Origin: Lepidodermella squamata
Lineage: Eukaryota; Gastrotricha
Assembly (NCBI GenBank): GCA_047495785.1
Contig: JBLDXI010000006.1
Location: forward strand, 310,001-374,000
Direction of reading: 5' to 3'
Length of the DNA stretch: 64,000 bases
The notes under the pieces are model-generated. The model was not told where the DNA came from. It was given only the letters and a program-made list of their open reading frames with translations, and made no database searches. Each line of letters starts with the position of its first letter. Positions within the stretch are counted from its first letter, which is position 1. Of this stretch, positions 20,582-32,584 are shown piece after piece. The translations under genes were made by a program, and so were the position numbers.

Positions 20582-20905
20582 TTATTGATGCTCGTGCTGC
20601 AGTTCCCTTACGCGTTGCACCCGTGGTACTATGTAAACTTTGAACGACACGTCTCGGCTGGCGACTTTGATGGCATTTTCAAGACCGAGCAGCGTGTTTG
20701 TCACATCAGCTAACGGGCCGAAAGAGCGCGGGCGAACTGGTTGGATTGTTGTCTCAGTGATGACGGTAACCAGTTCGATGTAGACGTCAGCATCACGCAG
20801 CTTGTAGTGGAGAATATTGCCAGATACAACAACATCGGTAGACTCCATGATTACTGTTTCAATTTGATTGAAGAGTGTTGACCAACCACAGGAAATACGG
20901 CTCAT
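20582..20905 (-). CDS. Small protein of unknown function
   Basis: An ORF of 107 codons starts MSRISCGWSTLFNQIETVIM and ends VRELQHEHQ. It has no signal peptide or membrane segment. The middle alternates hydrophobic and polar residues (VVVSGNILHYKLRDADVYIELVTVI), consistent with beta strands, and the third-base composition resembles the real genes nearby. I do not recognise a family. It could be a chance ORF. The upstream 230 bp to the 7TM gene at 21137 contain no other candidate. Confidence 0.4.
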   Translation of the reverse strand: MSRISCGWSTLFNQIETVIMESTDVVVSGNILHYKLRDADVYIELVTVITETTIQPVRPRSFGPLADVTNTLLGLENAIKVASRDVSFKVYIVPRVQRVRELQHEHQ

Positions 20906-21136
20906 TTATAACGAGGAAGTGTCGCTATATTCTGAATAATTTTTACGCACGAGTGGGTGTATAAAATCATTTTTAGCTGAAAGATAGATCAGCTGCGCAG
21001 TGGGAACATCGTAAAATACGCTACACACTTAAATCGAGTAGGTAGTGAGTAAACCATATAAGTCAACAAAGTGGGTGGTTTACACAGACGGATTAAGTGA
21101 TAGTGAAACTATTTTTAGTCCCATGGCCACGAAATC

Positions 21137-22364
21137 TCAATTTTGAGCTGTAATAGGTTTACGATTGATTCGGGGAGAATTAACTGATAACTGATTTTCT
21201 CCATTCGATTTGACCTCGAAAATCCGCTTCCTTTTAAAGCGTTTTAGGTACACCTTTCGGACGTCGCTCATAAAACCCGGCCGAAGACTGAGAATTAGCG
21301 GCGTTATAGTCACTTGAGATACCAAAAATAAGCATGAGAATTTGTGCATCCAGGGAGTTTGGAATTTTTGCGCAACGTCGTTGTAAAAAATCATCATGAT
21401 CAACTCCAGGGTGAATGGAAGGTGGAAAATGACGAAAAATATGAACGAGCCTATTGATTGATAGACGAAGAACATCTCACGTCGCTGCCAGTCGTCTCTC
21501 AACTGCGTTGCTGTATTCCGAGAAGACGGCGTAGATGCCGCCCTCTTTTTCGCTGACCTCAAAGTCGAGAAAATGAGCCAATAATTGTAAACCAGGCCAA
21601 CTTCGATCACCGAAATACTGAAACCAAGGTAAATTGTTTGAAATACAACCGTGTCCACATCGCCAATTAGACGGTAGTCAAATACAGAGCAAAACGCCTT
21701 GGCCGTTCCATTGTCTATGCCGGGAATGCTGATCATCTGCATGCTGAAGCTTTGAAATGGGTAAACGGTCAATGTGAACCACATAGCACTGCATAGCAAG
21801 AACAGCCCGAGGACAAGAGCTAAAATCTGAAAATTTACGAGCCATCATTACTTTGAAATTCCTTTCAATTCAAGTACAATTTACTCGTTTAGTATTAGTA
21901 TTCGAATTCGGGTTTGTTGAAAGGATGCAGAGTCGCCTCTCGTAGCTGATAAGTAGCATATCGAAAAAGCTGAAATTTCCAAAGGTGAAGGTCATCCAGA
22001 AGAGCGTTGCGCAAGTGTAACTGTCCGATTCCCAAAACCCCGTTCTTACGTTCATCAGTGTCGCAAGAAAAAATGGCAGGCAGAATAGGAAATTGCTGAC
22101 CCCAAGCAGGACGTTCAAGATGAGGAAATCTCGTTTGACCCGCCGCTTGTAGTAAAATCTGATGTTTATGAAGTTGGTTATTGTCATTAGGACGAGAAAT
22201 GCCCCGAGTAGCCCGACGAAAACTGAGCGCTGCTCGACTGACGTTGCGCTTAGGTCGTGGATGTAGCCGATAAAGTAAGGCCTCGGTTCGTCGTAACCTC
22301 TGCCTGGGATCTTGGCCATAATCCAAACGCCGTCATATCCATTCGTGCGCAGTGATGAATTCAT
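21137..22364 (-). CDS. Divergent 7TM receptor, copy 1 (intact, second intron absent)
   Basis: Exon 1 (22364-21885, 160 codons) and exon 2 (21826-21137), with a 58-bp phase-0 intron, give about 389 residues. The short N-terminus carries the family signature WIMAKIPGRGYDEPRPYFIG. Seven hydrophobic segments follow. The end of the third has LISYERRLCI, placed like the D/E-R-Y motif of rhodopsin-like receptors, and the last has TPLILSLRPGF in the place of NPxxY. Extracellular GTAKAFC between TM4 and TM5 could bond to the TM3-region cysteine (SDSYTC). The TM5-TM6 loop is rich in Lys, Arg and Ser, suiting G-protein contact. Siblings have a second intron after NYW; here NYWLIFSTLRSAK is contiguous in one exon. 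It probably works as a chemosensory or peptide receptor, but the ligand and exact class are unknown. Confidence 0.85.
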
Positions 22365-22463
22365 TCGAAATTTTTCGCTCCTGATTTGTTAACTTGTCAG
22401 GTTTTAATTTGGGAGTCTGCGTGGATGAAACCTGAGTGATGAATGTCTGTGTGCCGTTTTCCA

Positions 22464-22483
22464 TGATAAAAGCTTCCTGCAAA
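22464..22483 (-). promoter_or_regulatory. Conserved motif upstream of 7TM copies 1 and 7
   Basis: TGATAAAAGCTTCCTGC, read on the plus strand about 100 bp before the ATG of this copy, recurs at about 47017-47034 at the same distance from the 7TM copy starting at 46918. Weaker similarity extends from both motifs to their start codons. It contains a GATA-like core. A regulatory function is inferred from conservation only, and recent duplication could explain it equally well. Confidence 0.4.
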
Positions 22484-23792
22484 CGTCAGTGTCTAAGTAA
22501 CGGCTTATTATGACCACGAGCTAGGCCTGCGCAACCAGCCACGCAAGCAACTACACAAGCTATTTTATTTTAATAACATGTGAGGTTTCTTTGCAGAAAT
22601 TTGCGGAAATTTGAATCCATCAACGAAAAATTTCAATTTGAAACACTTATCCCCTCGCTTAATAAGGGCAGATTAAGCGTTGACGCGCCATCTCTCTCAT
22701 ACAAATAGGTACTTTTATTTTTCAAGTTGCCCCCGACATTCAGCATTTAGCATCAGACGCATGTATTACCCATTCGAACCATGGTGTCCAGGCTTAGAGT
22801 AGCCATAGAACCCCAGAGAAAATAATTCTCTGCAATTTCTCAGCCTGCTCCGTTTTGTTACGACCAAAGTTTGAGAGCAACCACGTCGCAGCCTGATTGT
22901 ACAGACTTTCCGATGTTCTCTTTTCCAATCAAAAACCAAAGCGGGACGTGGAAAGCGACTGCGGCCACGTCGGGGTCTGCTAGACCAGGATCACCTTAGT
23001 ATCTTCAATTGCCGGAAGTTATCCATATCCCCACAACTTGATTTTTCATTTTTCGTTTCATTTTATAGATGACTACGTCATGCAATTAATATAATGCCAC
23101 GGGCTGAGAGTTTCTTCAACACTGAAAGATGTTTCACGATTTTTCTTCATTGTAGCTAATTGGTAAGCTAACATTGAAACAAATTATCGGTCCGGGATCC
23201 GTTAGAGGCCTCTCATACCCGGATTCCCTTTCGATTCAAAGCTACTTCTCCAATGGTTGAATTGAATATATTTTCTTATTGAATGTTCAAAACGGCGGAA
23301 AAATTGCCCATTTGAGGCATACATTGTTGGTGACGGCTAGCTGAGCATCAGCATGTTGATTGTTTTTTTCAACTAGAACTCAAACACAATGAACATTCGA
23401 CGGTCGAGGATGTCTTCAGCCCTGAACAATTCAATTTTTCGACTTATTGATTGTTCATTATTAGGTATTCGAACAATTGAATTGTTCATTAGCGAACTTA
23501 CTGGTCCTTAAACAAGCCAGAGCAAACCCAATTCGGTATGATACAGTAAAAGTCGTGCAAACCGGAATAGCAGCGCATATATTTTAGAATAATATGATTA
23601 TGTTATGAGATCAGTGGATATACTAGTGGATAAGCTACTTGGGAATGTGGATATAAGACAGCGGCTGAATGGGCATTTGTCAATCAATTGTCAATAATGG
23701 AATCTTCCCACAGGTTTTAGAAAAAATTCGTGCCTCTGGGGATTCTTAGCACTTCGCACCACTGCCCATCGGCATTGGATCTGAAACTCCAC
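22484..23792. other. Intergenic, no gene seen
   Basis: I found no coding signal. Near 23425-23490 the motif GAACAATTCAAT and its reverse complement ATTGAATTGTTC form a loose inverted pair. Nothing else is recognised. Confidence 0.4.
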
Positions 23793-25041
23793 TCATGTTG
23801 CAGATTGAGCAGACAATCGAGCAGGGGCTTGACTACTGACTCGGATCAAAGTTGTCTTTTTTGCTAAGAAGCTTCTGATTACCCGGCGAGTATCAGCCAA
23901 AAAGCTTGGTCGAAGACTGAGAATCAACGGTGTTACTGTCATTTGAGACAGTAGAAAAATACACGCGTATTTATGCAGCCACGGTTGCTGCAACTGCCGA
24001 CCAAAGTCGTTGTAGAATATGAGAAGAATGAACTCGAAAGTGAGGGGTAAGTGGAAAAGCACGAATACAACAAATGATCCGATCGATTGATAGACGAAGA
24101 ACATTTCACGCTTTCTCCAGTCATTTCCTGGCGGCGTTTTAGAGCTACGCAAAGAAGGCGTAGAGGAAATTCGTTTTTGGACAGATCTCAGCTTCGCGAA
24201 TATCAGCCTAAATATTCTCGTGATATGAAAGGAAATGTTAAAGGCTAAGCAAAAAATTCTTACCAATAATTGTAAATCAGACCGATGTCAATTAAGCCGA
24301 GGCAGGCGGCAATATAGAGAGTTTGCAAGACAGATGAGTCTAGCTCTCCAGTCAATCGATACTCAAATGAGGAACAGAAAGCCTTAGGGGTTCCGTTGTC
24401 TATAGCAGGAATGCTGATCATATGCATGCTGAAGCTTTGAAATGGGTATACTGTCAAAGTAAACCAAATAGCACCGCAGAGTATGAAAACCCCGAGAACA
24501 AGAGCTAAAATCTAAAAAATTCGACTTTAAATCAGAATTAAGTATTTAGACTGTCTCATACTCGTTTTGTGTTCGGGTTGGACTGAGGACTCATCGATAG
24601 AATGCAAAGCCGTCGTTCATAGCTGATAAGGAGCATATCGAAAAAGCTGAAATTTCCGAAAGTGTACGTAAGCCAGAATACTGCAGCACATGTGTTGTAA
24701 TCAGCCTCCCAGAATCCTGTCCTCAGGTTGATCAACTCTCCGACGAAGAATGGCAAGGCGTAGAAAAAGTTGCTGATGCCAAGCAATGCAGTCAAGATAA
24801 GGAAATCGCGTTTAACCCCCCGTTTATAATAGACGATAACGTTAGCAATGTTCGCTATCGCCATCAAAATGAGGAATGAACCGAGAATTGCCGGGAATAT
24901 GGCTCGCTTTTCGATTGAAGTAGCGCTTAGGTCGTGGAGGTAGCCGATGAAGTAGGGCCTGGGTTCGTCGTAACCTCTGCCAGGTATCTTCGCCATGATC
25001 CAGACACCCTCGAATCCATTCTGTTGCAGTGAAGAATTCAT
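23793..25041 (-). CDS. Divergent 7TM receptor, copy 2 (intact)
   Basis: Three exons (25041-24562, 24511-24264, 24207-23793) with introns of 50 bp (phase 0) and 56 bp (phase 2) encode about 380 residues. The family motifs are present: WIMAKIPGRGYDEPRPYFIG at the N-terminus, LISYERRLCILS after TM3, YPFQSFSMHMISIPAIDNGT in the second extracellular loop, NYW|LIFAKLRSVQKR across the second intron, WRKREMFFVYQSIGSF leading into TM6, and TPLILSLRPSF in TM7. Donors are GTATGA and GTAAGA. It shows the typical three-exon form of the family, against which the intron loss in copy 1 is judged. The ligand and signalling partner are unknown. Confidence 0.88.
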
Positions 25042-25317
25042 CAGTTCAGGGCTAATAAGTTTTCTTCAATAAGTATTTTGAATCACTGAAAGTTTTCCCA
25101 GGATGAGTCTGTTAGGTCTTGAAAGCTTCCTTTAGGAATGTCTGAGTTTCCGATTTCCAGCTGATTTAAGCAATCAGCTGTCGTTTCACCCTATTTCCCA
25201 TGTGGATTAGATTTCAGCTAGAACAATCTACATTACTAATATGGTTGCCTCTCTTTATTCCTAGAACCATCACCTCACCGTAACAACCCATAACCGACTT
25301 TGTTCAAGTTCAACTGT

Positions 25318-27378
25318 TTACGCTTTCTTGTAGGGAATGGTGGTACCATCGTTGAAGTTGCCACCAGGACCGTAGTTGCAAACCAACTTGTAGCCCATAC
25401 CAGTCTTGGTCTCCAAGTTGGGGCAGTAAGCAGCACCGCAACCGACGTGGGTCGTGCGCTCAGCGACAACCTGGGTGTAGTGGCCGATCTGAGCCCTGGG
25501 CGGAGGGTTCGGGCACATGCCGGTGCCGTAGATGAAGTTGTTCTGCTCGAGGGACCAGGCATCAATGCAGTCGCTCCAGGACTGGTTGTACGAGGCAGAG
25601 CAAACGTTCTGACCGACCCAAGACCAGGCAGCGTTGTAGTTCTTCATATTGCGGCCATCGCTGGAGTCGTGAGCATTCTCGTTGCACTGGCAAGCCCAGC
25701 TTAATAAATAAAGAATTTAGCCCTGTTGCTAGGAAAAGAGTAGAAAAACTAACCGACGAGCAAGATCGGCAAGATTGTCGTCCCACTTGAGCGCGGGCAG
25801 AGGGGTGGCGGCCTTGGGATTGACGTTATTGCGCCAGCAGTTGTGGCGTTCAAGGATTTCCTTCCTCGAAACGGGCCAAATAGCCTTGCAAGTGTCGACG
25901 CCACTGCAGGTGGCGGCTCCGGTATTCTGGAGGCATGATTTCTGCGGACAGTGAAAAAAAGTTTTTCCAATTATGGACTGAAGCATAGAAATTACGGTTC
26001 CGATGGGGGAAGGGGTGTACAGGTCCTCGCTCGTGGGCTTGGCGGCGCCGCAAGTTCCCTGAGCGGTCACTCCAGCATTGCAAAAAACACCAGCAGTGCC
26101 ACCGGTAGATCCGGAAGATCCAGAAGATCCAGAAGATCCTCCGGTGGATCCAGAAGATCCAGAAGATCCTCCGGTGGATCCAGAAGCAGCAGCTCCAGGC
26201 TCGCCAGTGGCAGGGGTAGCAGGGATGGCACCGTTGGCGTAGGGATTGTTGCTGGGGAAGCACTTCTTAGAGTAGGGACAGCAGAAGAATCCGGCTCCAC
26301 AGGTGCCCTGAACAATAAATATTATCAAATAAAAATTATACCATCCAAACTTACAGTGCATGCAATATCCTTGACACAGTAGTTACCCTGATAGGCGAGG
26401 CAGCCGTCTTGGCAAGCGCATTGGCTAGGTAGCGAAGGTTACATGAAGCCTAAGTTTCAATTATTTCGAGATAACTCACCCCTTGTAGCACAAAGTCAGC
26501 TTTCCACCGCTGCAATCAGCGTCAGACTTGCAAACGCCGAAAAGAGCGACGGGTCCATCCTTGGTCTTGGGGGCGGAGGGGACTTTAGGAGGATCGTAAG
26601 GGTTCTTGCGAGGGAAGCACTTTCTCTGGTTGGGGCAGCAGAACTCGTCCGCAGTGCAGGCAGTTGGGGCAGCCTAAACCGAGGTGTCAATGTCATTTTT
26701 TGTAACTCGCATGATCACTTACAGGGTCGCAAGTCTTCAACTGGATACAGTAGTTGCCAGCATAGGCGATTTCGGTGTCTTTGCACCTGCATTGCCTGGG
26801 TTAATTTCATTAGGAATGTTAGACATAGCTTTAAATCAGTCATTTTACCTCCATGTGGGGTGACAGATGCCGCCACCGCTGCATTCAGAGTCCTTGTTGC
26901 AGGGGGACTGAAACAAGGAGATCAGACCATTCCAGTCCCTCTTAGGGGCGGGGACGCAGATCTTGTTATTGGGGCAGCAAACTTGATCCTTAGTGCACTT
27001 GTTAGTGGCAGCAGCCTGTATACAACAAACGAATAAAATAAGGAAATTTAACCAAATAATCTAAATATACCGGGTCGCAGTCAACTTTAGCGATACAGGC
27101 TCCGTTAATGCCGGCGAAGCCAGTTTTGCATGCACAGTACTTGCCACTGAAAAAATCGCGATATAGGTCAAACAGAAGTAGCCACGTAGGGGAACTTACT
27201 TCGAGTATTGGAAGCACACGCCGTTGGGATCGGCACAGTCCGTAGCAGCAGAGCACGGGTAGCCGACCTGGACGGTACCAGCATCTGAAAAATACGACTT
27301 GTTACCATGAAATCTTCGGTGAATGAAAGACTAACTGGTAAGCGCAAAAGCGCCAAGGGCTAAAACAATCTTGAACAT
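25318..27378 (-). CDS. Secreted CAP (SCP/TAPS) protein with N-terminal cysteine-rich repeats
   Basis: I reconstruct ten exons from the ATG at 27378 (MFKIVLALGAFALT signal) to the stop at 25318, all with short introns at GT...AG borders. The order is: a short cysteine-rich segment with CACKTGFAGINGAC; two larger repeats of the form C-x5-CCPNxxKC.P ... CxxDxxC..GG ... CxC ... GNYC (starting AAATNKC and AAPTACT); a partial third (GAGFFCCPYSKKCFP); a low-complexity Gly/Ser/Thr linker; then a CAP domain. The CAP domain shows ERHNCWRN, LKWDDNLADLARRWACQC, GHYTQVVAERTTHVGCG and LVCNYGPGGN. The repeats resemble lustrin/EB-type disulfide modules. CAP proteins are extracellular, and family roles include lipid binding and matrix or signalling functions. 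The Trp usual in GHYTQVVW is Ala here, as in the gene at 33596. Confidence 0.85.
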
Positions 27379-27793
27379 TATTTTTGAAACTAACGAAACA
27401 TGCTTCAATTTCGAAGTCTTTTATGCACACGGAGGCCAGCTGGTTAATCTGATGAGGAGGGAGTTCGCGGAAGTTTACTTCGTCGTGATCCGCATGAATC
27501 TTCCCCGGGCGGTTTCAATTTTCAATCTAACCATAGGCAGGTGAATAAATAACCTCCTACTCTCATCACACCACCGAATCCGCAAAACCTATTTTTTGTT
27601 TGTTTTCCAATGCGATCTCCGACAAAAAATGAAAAAGGCGTGGATTTTATCATCTCGGCAAAGGAACGGTGGCTTTCGCAGCAAATAAGATGATGTGAAT
27701 TTGCTTTTAGTTTTTTTTCAACAAAAAAGTAAACCAGATGTTATTTCAGATTATCATCTCAAATCTAACTAGAAGATAACAGACATTTTATTT

Positions 27794-29026
27794 TTAATTT
27801 AACGCTGAATGTGTTAGAGATTCCTGAACTTGAGGTTGTGTCAATGCTGATGGTTGTTTCAGCCTGAGCAAGCGGCGGAGCAAACATCGAGTATCATCCA
27901 GGAAACTAGGTCTCAGGCAAAGAATCAACGGCGTCACCGCCATTTGCGCCATCATACACGAGCTGGCGAACTTGTGCAGCCACGGTCTTTGAAGTTCCGG
28001 TCCAACGCCGGCGTAAAACATAAGGAGAGCGAAGTCGATAGATATAGGTAGATGAAATATTACAAAGGCGATAAAGGAGCCGATCGATTGATATACGAAG
28101 AACATCTCACGCCTGCGCCAGTCATCTCCCCTTCTGGAAACTGAGTTCGTTCCAGCTCTCTTTCCGACTGTTCGAATTGTCGCGAAAATTTTCCTTAAAT
28201 CGTGAGTTTAAAAATGGCGGAATTCAAGCACGCAAATTAAAAGAATTACCGATAGTTATAAATCAGACAAGTGATAATCACAGATAAGCTACCAGCGACG
28301 AAAATAGTCAGAAATATCGAGGTATCGACATCTCCTATCAGTCGATAATCGAATGCTGAGCAGTAAGCTTTCGCGGTTCCATTATCAATCGAAGGAATGC
28401 TGACGTATTGCATGCCGAAGCTTTGGAATGGGTAGACAGTGTAAGTGAACCATAGGCAGGCACATAAAAGGAACAGCCCACCTAGTAGACCCAAAATCTT
28501 GAAAAATCAGTAGATTTTAATCATAACTAGTCAGTTGAAAACTTACTCTCTTCGTATTTAATGTGGAATTCGGATTTTGAGATAGAATGCATAGCCGTCT
28601 TTCATAGCTTATAATCAGCATATCGAAAAAGCTGAAAAGACCGCAGGTGAAACATATCCAAAAAATAGCAGCGCAAGTGTATCGGTCAGCCTCCCAGAAT
28701 CCAGATTTTAGTGTGAACAGCATTCCAATGAAAAACACCAAGCAGAACGTAACGTTGCTTATTCCAAGAAGGGCTGTCAGAATGAGAAAGTCGCGTTTAA
28801 CCTTCCGTCTGTAATAAACGAAGACGTTAATGAAAGTGCTGATTGCTATGAGGAGAGTGAAAACTCCCGTGACAACGGGGAAAGGCATTCGCTCTTCGAC
28901 GGTTTTGGCACTGAGATCGTGCAGAAAACCAATGAAATAAGGGCGCGGCTCATCATAACCTCGGCCTGGAATTTTAGCCATAATCCACACATCGGAATAT
29001 CCATTGCGAAGAAGAGTAGAATTCAT
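27794..29026 (-). CDS. Divergent 7TM receptor, copy 3 (intact)
   Basis: Exons 29026-28547, 28497-28250 and 28193-27794 with introns of 49 and 56 bp encode about 375 residues. It has WIMAKIPGRGYDEPRPYFIG, IISYERRLCILSQNPN, YPFQSFGMQYVSIPSIDNGT, WRRREMFFVYQSIGSFIAF and TPLILCLRPSFLDD. The codon split by intron 2 is CG|G, giving Arg where siblings have Trp (NYR instead of NYW). Copy 4 at 31374-32584 is its closest relative; the surrounding 1.7 kb is duplicated with it. Confidence 0.87.
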
Positions 29027-31373
29027 TTTACTGCGAGCTTTCTCACGTTCCTGTAAATGTCAAGCTAATCGATGTAAAAAGCTTTTGCCAAATTTCCGAT
29101 GTGTAGAGGATTTCCCTTGAGGGTTAATGAAAAAATAAATAATAAATGTCTCAAATGATTCTTCAGCGTTACGAGACTCTGAAATGAAGCTTCCAGAAGC
29201 AGAGTTTATTAATTTAAGAATGCTTGGGAGTTTATTAATGAAAACATTGGTCCAACTGATACTGATTATATACCTACTGAATAGCAGTTTACCAATGGAC
29301 AAGATTTACATTTTCATTCAACTTGTTTTATTTTACGGAACGAACACGGTTTTTATTATTTTGCAGGAGTCTTCTATTTTTGATAAAGTACGAACGATAA
29401 TTAATTTGTCTCGCTTTTTTCAATAAGTCTGCGTACCATGAGAAATTTTTGGAGCAGATTTCACCAGTCGATAGATCTAGTCTTTTGTAAACCTTCCTAA
29501 AATCCTCGCTAGATTAAGACACTCTGAATAAATTGGTGACGAAAAAGTTTCTTGTGATTTTTACTGTACTTTATTTGATTTAACGAAGTCGCAAATTAGT
29601 GATTGCCGTAAATCGTAAATCCAGTGGGCGCTTGAACTTGGTAATGTTGCCTCGATCTACCGAAAACATTTTTCTTTGCAATTTTCGGCATATGGCTCAT
29701 AATTTGCGCGATTTTCCTGGTCGACCTTCTCTGATTGTTCGGCTGATCATTTTCGGAACCGGACAGTTGGATCGAGGATATTATTTATTTATTTATTATT
29801 TAATTCTTTAAAGCTCATACGCCCAAGAGAAGGCAACTTGACAATATTATTCCTAATTCTTTCTTTCTTCTATTGCATTATTTTTTCTAAGCGTTTAGTT
29901 CGATTAGGAGGATGCTTTGGTAAGAAAAATCTATTTGCTATTGAAAATTGCAATGCATTAACAGGAAACTGATTGATTATCGATTATCGATTATCGATTT
30001 GCGCTTATCCAATGGTCTCTATCAATTAACGGTTGGCATCATCTTGTTCAGCGTAAAAAGCTACCTTAGAGCCCAAATTTTCATCAAAACAGGATGAATG
30101 GTTGTGAAGAAATCGCGGAATCAAATTTCATTACCGGCAATACAAATTTATTAAGAGTCCAAGAGTCGAACAAATTTATTAGGAGTTTAGAGCCCAACGG
30201 CATCTTTTCCTGCCACCCTATAATTAAAAAATCCTGTAGGGTTACTACAACCCCAGGGTGTCTAAAAGGCATATCTCCGCGCTGGGAAATCGTATAAATT
30301 CGGGGGAAACGGATAAATGTCTCGTAGGCTTGGTGATCCCAGTGTCCTCAAAATCGATTTTGCACGAAGTATCACCCATGACCCAACTGAATGCGTTTTA
30401 GATAGATCTCATCACGCTGATAAACTTTTCTTTGAGAGCGGCTTCCTAGCTATCACCGTTCTTGAGATAATCGTCCAGGTGTGACTGTAAGGATCTGCCG
30501 GCTGGCATCGTGCCATCGAACTAACTAGCTTGTGATAATAATCATGTGTCATGTGATCATCAATTAGGCAATGCCATGTTCGTTGCAGTTATTTCTATAT
30601 GATATTTAAGGCCATGAATGGCGGATCCTCAATGTTCGATTCATTCACAATAAAGTATAGAGTAGTGCCTGGCCAAGTCTTGATGTTTCCCTGACAGTGA
30701 CAAAAGTTAAGGTCACGTTACAACTTGACACTGGAATATCTCAATAACGGTAGATGATAAAAAATATGCGGTTTTCAGATTCCTAATCCTCTTAATCTGT
30801 CAATAGGGAAAGAAAAATATAAATATTTTTCGAAAACATTCTGGGCTTTAATGGGTTAACTGGGCTGTAAAAATGAAATCGGCAAATGCGCCTCCTTTCA
30901 TGTCGAACCCCTCTTTGAAACCTTCATTTGTCTAGCCGTAGAAGCCTCTGGAGAAATCGATCTGACCTAGTAGCCGAATCGATCGGCGGGGAGCAAGTCG
31001 CACTTCTTATTTTATGCTTTATGACTTTCATGCAGACAGAGGCCAGCAGGTCAAGTTGAAGAGAGAGTTCGCCTGAGTTTACTTCCTCGCTATACGTTGA
31101 TTCTGCGCAAGGCGGTTTCAATTTAACCATAGGGAGGTGACCAAATAATCTTATCACATACGCGAAACCTGTTTTTTGTTTGCTTTCCACTCCGATCTCC
31201 GAGGAGAATGAAATAGGCGTGGATTTCCTTTCTCGGCAAATATTTCGCCGGTGGTTTTCGCGGCAAATAATATATTTGGTTTGTTTAGTTTTTCATAAGA
31301 ATTGAACCTGATGCTATTTCTCATTATCATTTATAATCAAGCCACAGGAAAATGTGTTAATTTTACGCTTAAT
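29027..31373. other. Intergenic, partly duplicated flanks of 7TM copies 3 and 4
   Basis: About 31010-31260 resembles 27419-27680 (GAGGCCAGC.GGT, GGGAGTTCGC-like, GTTTACTTC, GATCTCCGA), and 29125-29220 resembles 33419-33515 (GAATAAATAATAAATG-like, TTACGAGACT, GTTTATTAATTTAAG). These shared flanks mark the duplicated block around the 7TM genes. Local simple repeats are ATTATCGATTATCGATTATCG near 29980 and TTATTTATTTATT near 29782. No gene is recognised. Confidence 0.5.
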
Positions 31374-32584
31374 TTATAAGAAATTCCTACTCCCGGTTCC
31401 CGATGGATAATCTCGAACTTGAGGCGATGTCAATGCTGATGGCTGGCTCAGCCTGAGAAAGCGGCCGACAAAGCATCGAGTATCATCCAGGAAACTGGGT
31501 CTCAGGCACAGAATCAACGGCGTCACTGCCATCTGCGCCATAATGCAAGAGCTGGCGAACTTGTGCAAAGTTCCGGCCCAACACCGGCGTAAAACATGAG
31601 GAGAGCAAAGTCGATTAATATTGGCAGGTGAAATATTACAAAGGCGATGAAGGAGCCGATCGACTGATAGACGAAGAACATTTCACGCCTCCGCCAGTCA
31701 GAAATTGATTTTGTACTGGCTCTATTTCCAACTGTTCGAATTGTCGCAAAAATTTTCCTATTATCGAAATGTTGAAGATTTGAAAAAAGTTCGAATACCA
31801 ATAATTACCAATAATTATAAATTAGGCACGAGATAATCACAGATAGGCTACCAGCGATGAAAATGGTTAGAAATACCGATGTATCGACATCTCCTATCAG
31901 TCGATAATCGAAAGCTGAGCAATAAGCTTTCGCGGTTCCATTATCAATCGATGGGATGCTGACGTATTGCATGCTGAAGCTTTGAAAGGGGTAGACTGTG
32001 TAAGTGAACAAGAGACAGGCAGAGAGTAGAAACAGTCCACCTAGGACACCCAAGATCTAGAAGAGTCAGTAGAAATACATCATAAAGAAAAGTTATAACC
32101 TCACTCTCTTAGTATTGGATTGTGAATTCGGATTTTGAGACAGAATGCAAAGACGCCTTTCATAGCTTATGATCATCATGTCGAAAAAGCTGAAAAGCCC
32201 GCATGTCAGGCAAATCCAAGAAACAGTAGCGCAAGTGTAGCGGTCAGCCTCCCAGAATCCTGTTTTCAATGTGATCAGCATTCCAATGAAAAATAGCAAG
32301 CAGAACATAACGTTGCTGATTCCAAGCAGGGCTGTCAGAATCAGAAAATCGCGTTTAACCTTTCGCTTGTAATACACGATAACGTTGATGAAAGTGCTGA
32401 TGGCTGTGAGGAAAGTGAATATTCCCGTGACCAAAGGGAATGGCAGTCGTTCCTCAACAGTTTTGGCACCGAGATTGTGCACGAATCCGATGAAATAAGG
32501 GCGCGGCTCGTCGTAACCTCGGCCTGGAATTTTAGCCATTATCCACACATCTGAATATCCATCACGAAGGAGACTCGAATTCAT
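31374..32584 (-). pseudogene. 7TM receptor copy 4, disabled by a 13-bp deletion
   Basis: Exons 32584-32105, 32056-31809 and 31757-31374 keep correct splice borders and the family motifs (WIMAKIPGRGYDEPRPYFIG, IISYERRLCILSQ, YPFQSFSMQYVSIPSIDNGT). At about 31566 a segment of 13 bp present in copy 3, between GVGPEL and HKFASSC, is missing. The frame shifts just before TM7 and ends in an unrelated tail. The TM7 codons (TPLILCLRPSF) survive in another frame. Summed exon length is not a multiple of three. The rest is so well preserved that the lesion must be recent. Confidence 0.85.

Noticed and set aside
25951-26382. 143-codon plus-strand ORF rich in Ser, Gly and Arg
   Set aside because: It is the antisense shadow of the Gly/Ser/Thr linker of the CAP gene; the minus strand has the signal peptide, cysteine modules and splice sites.
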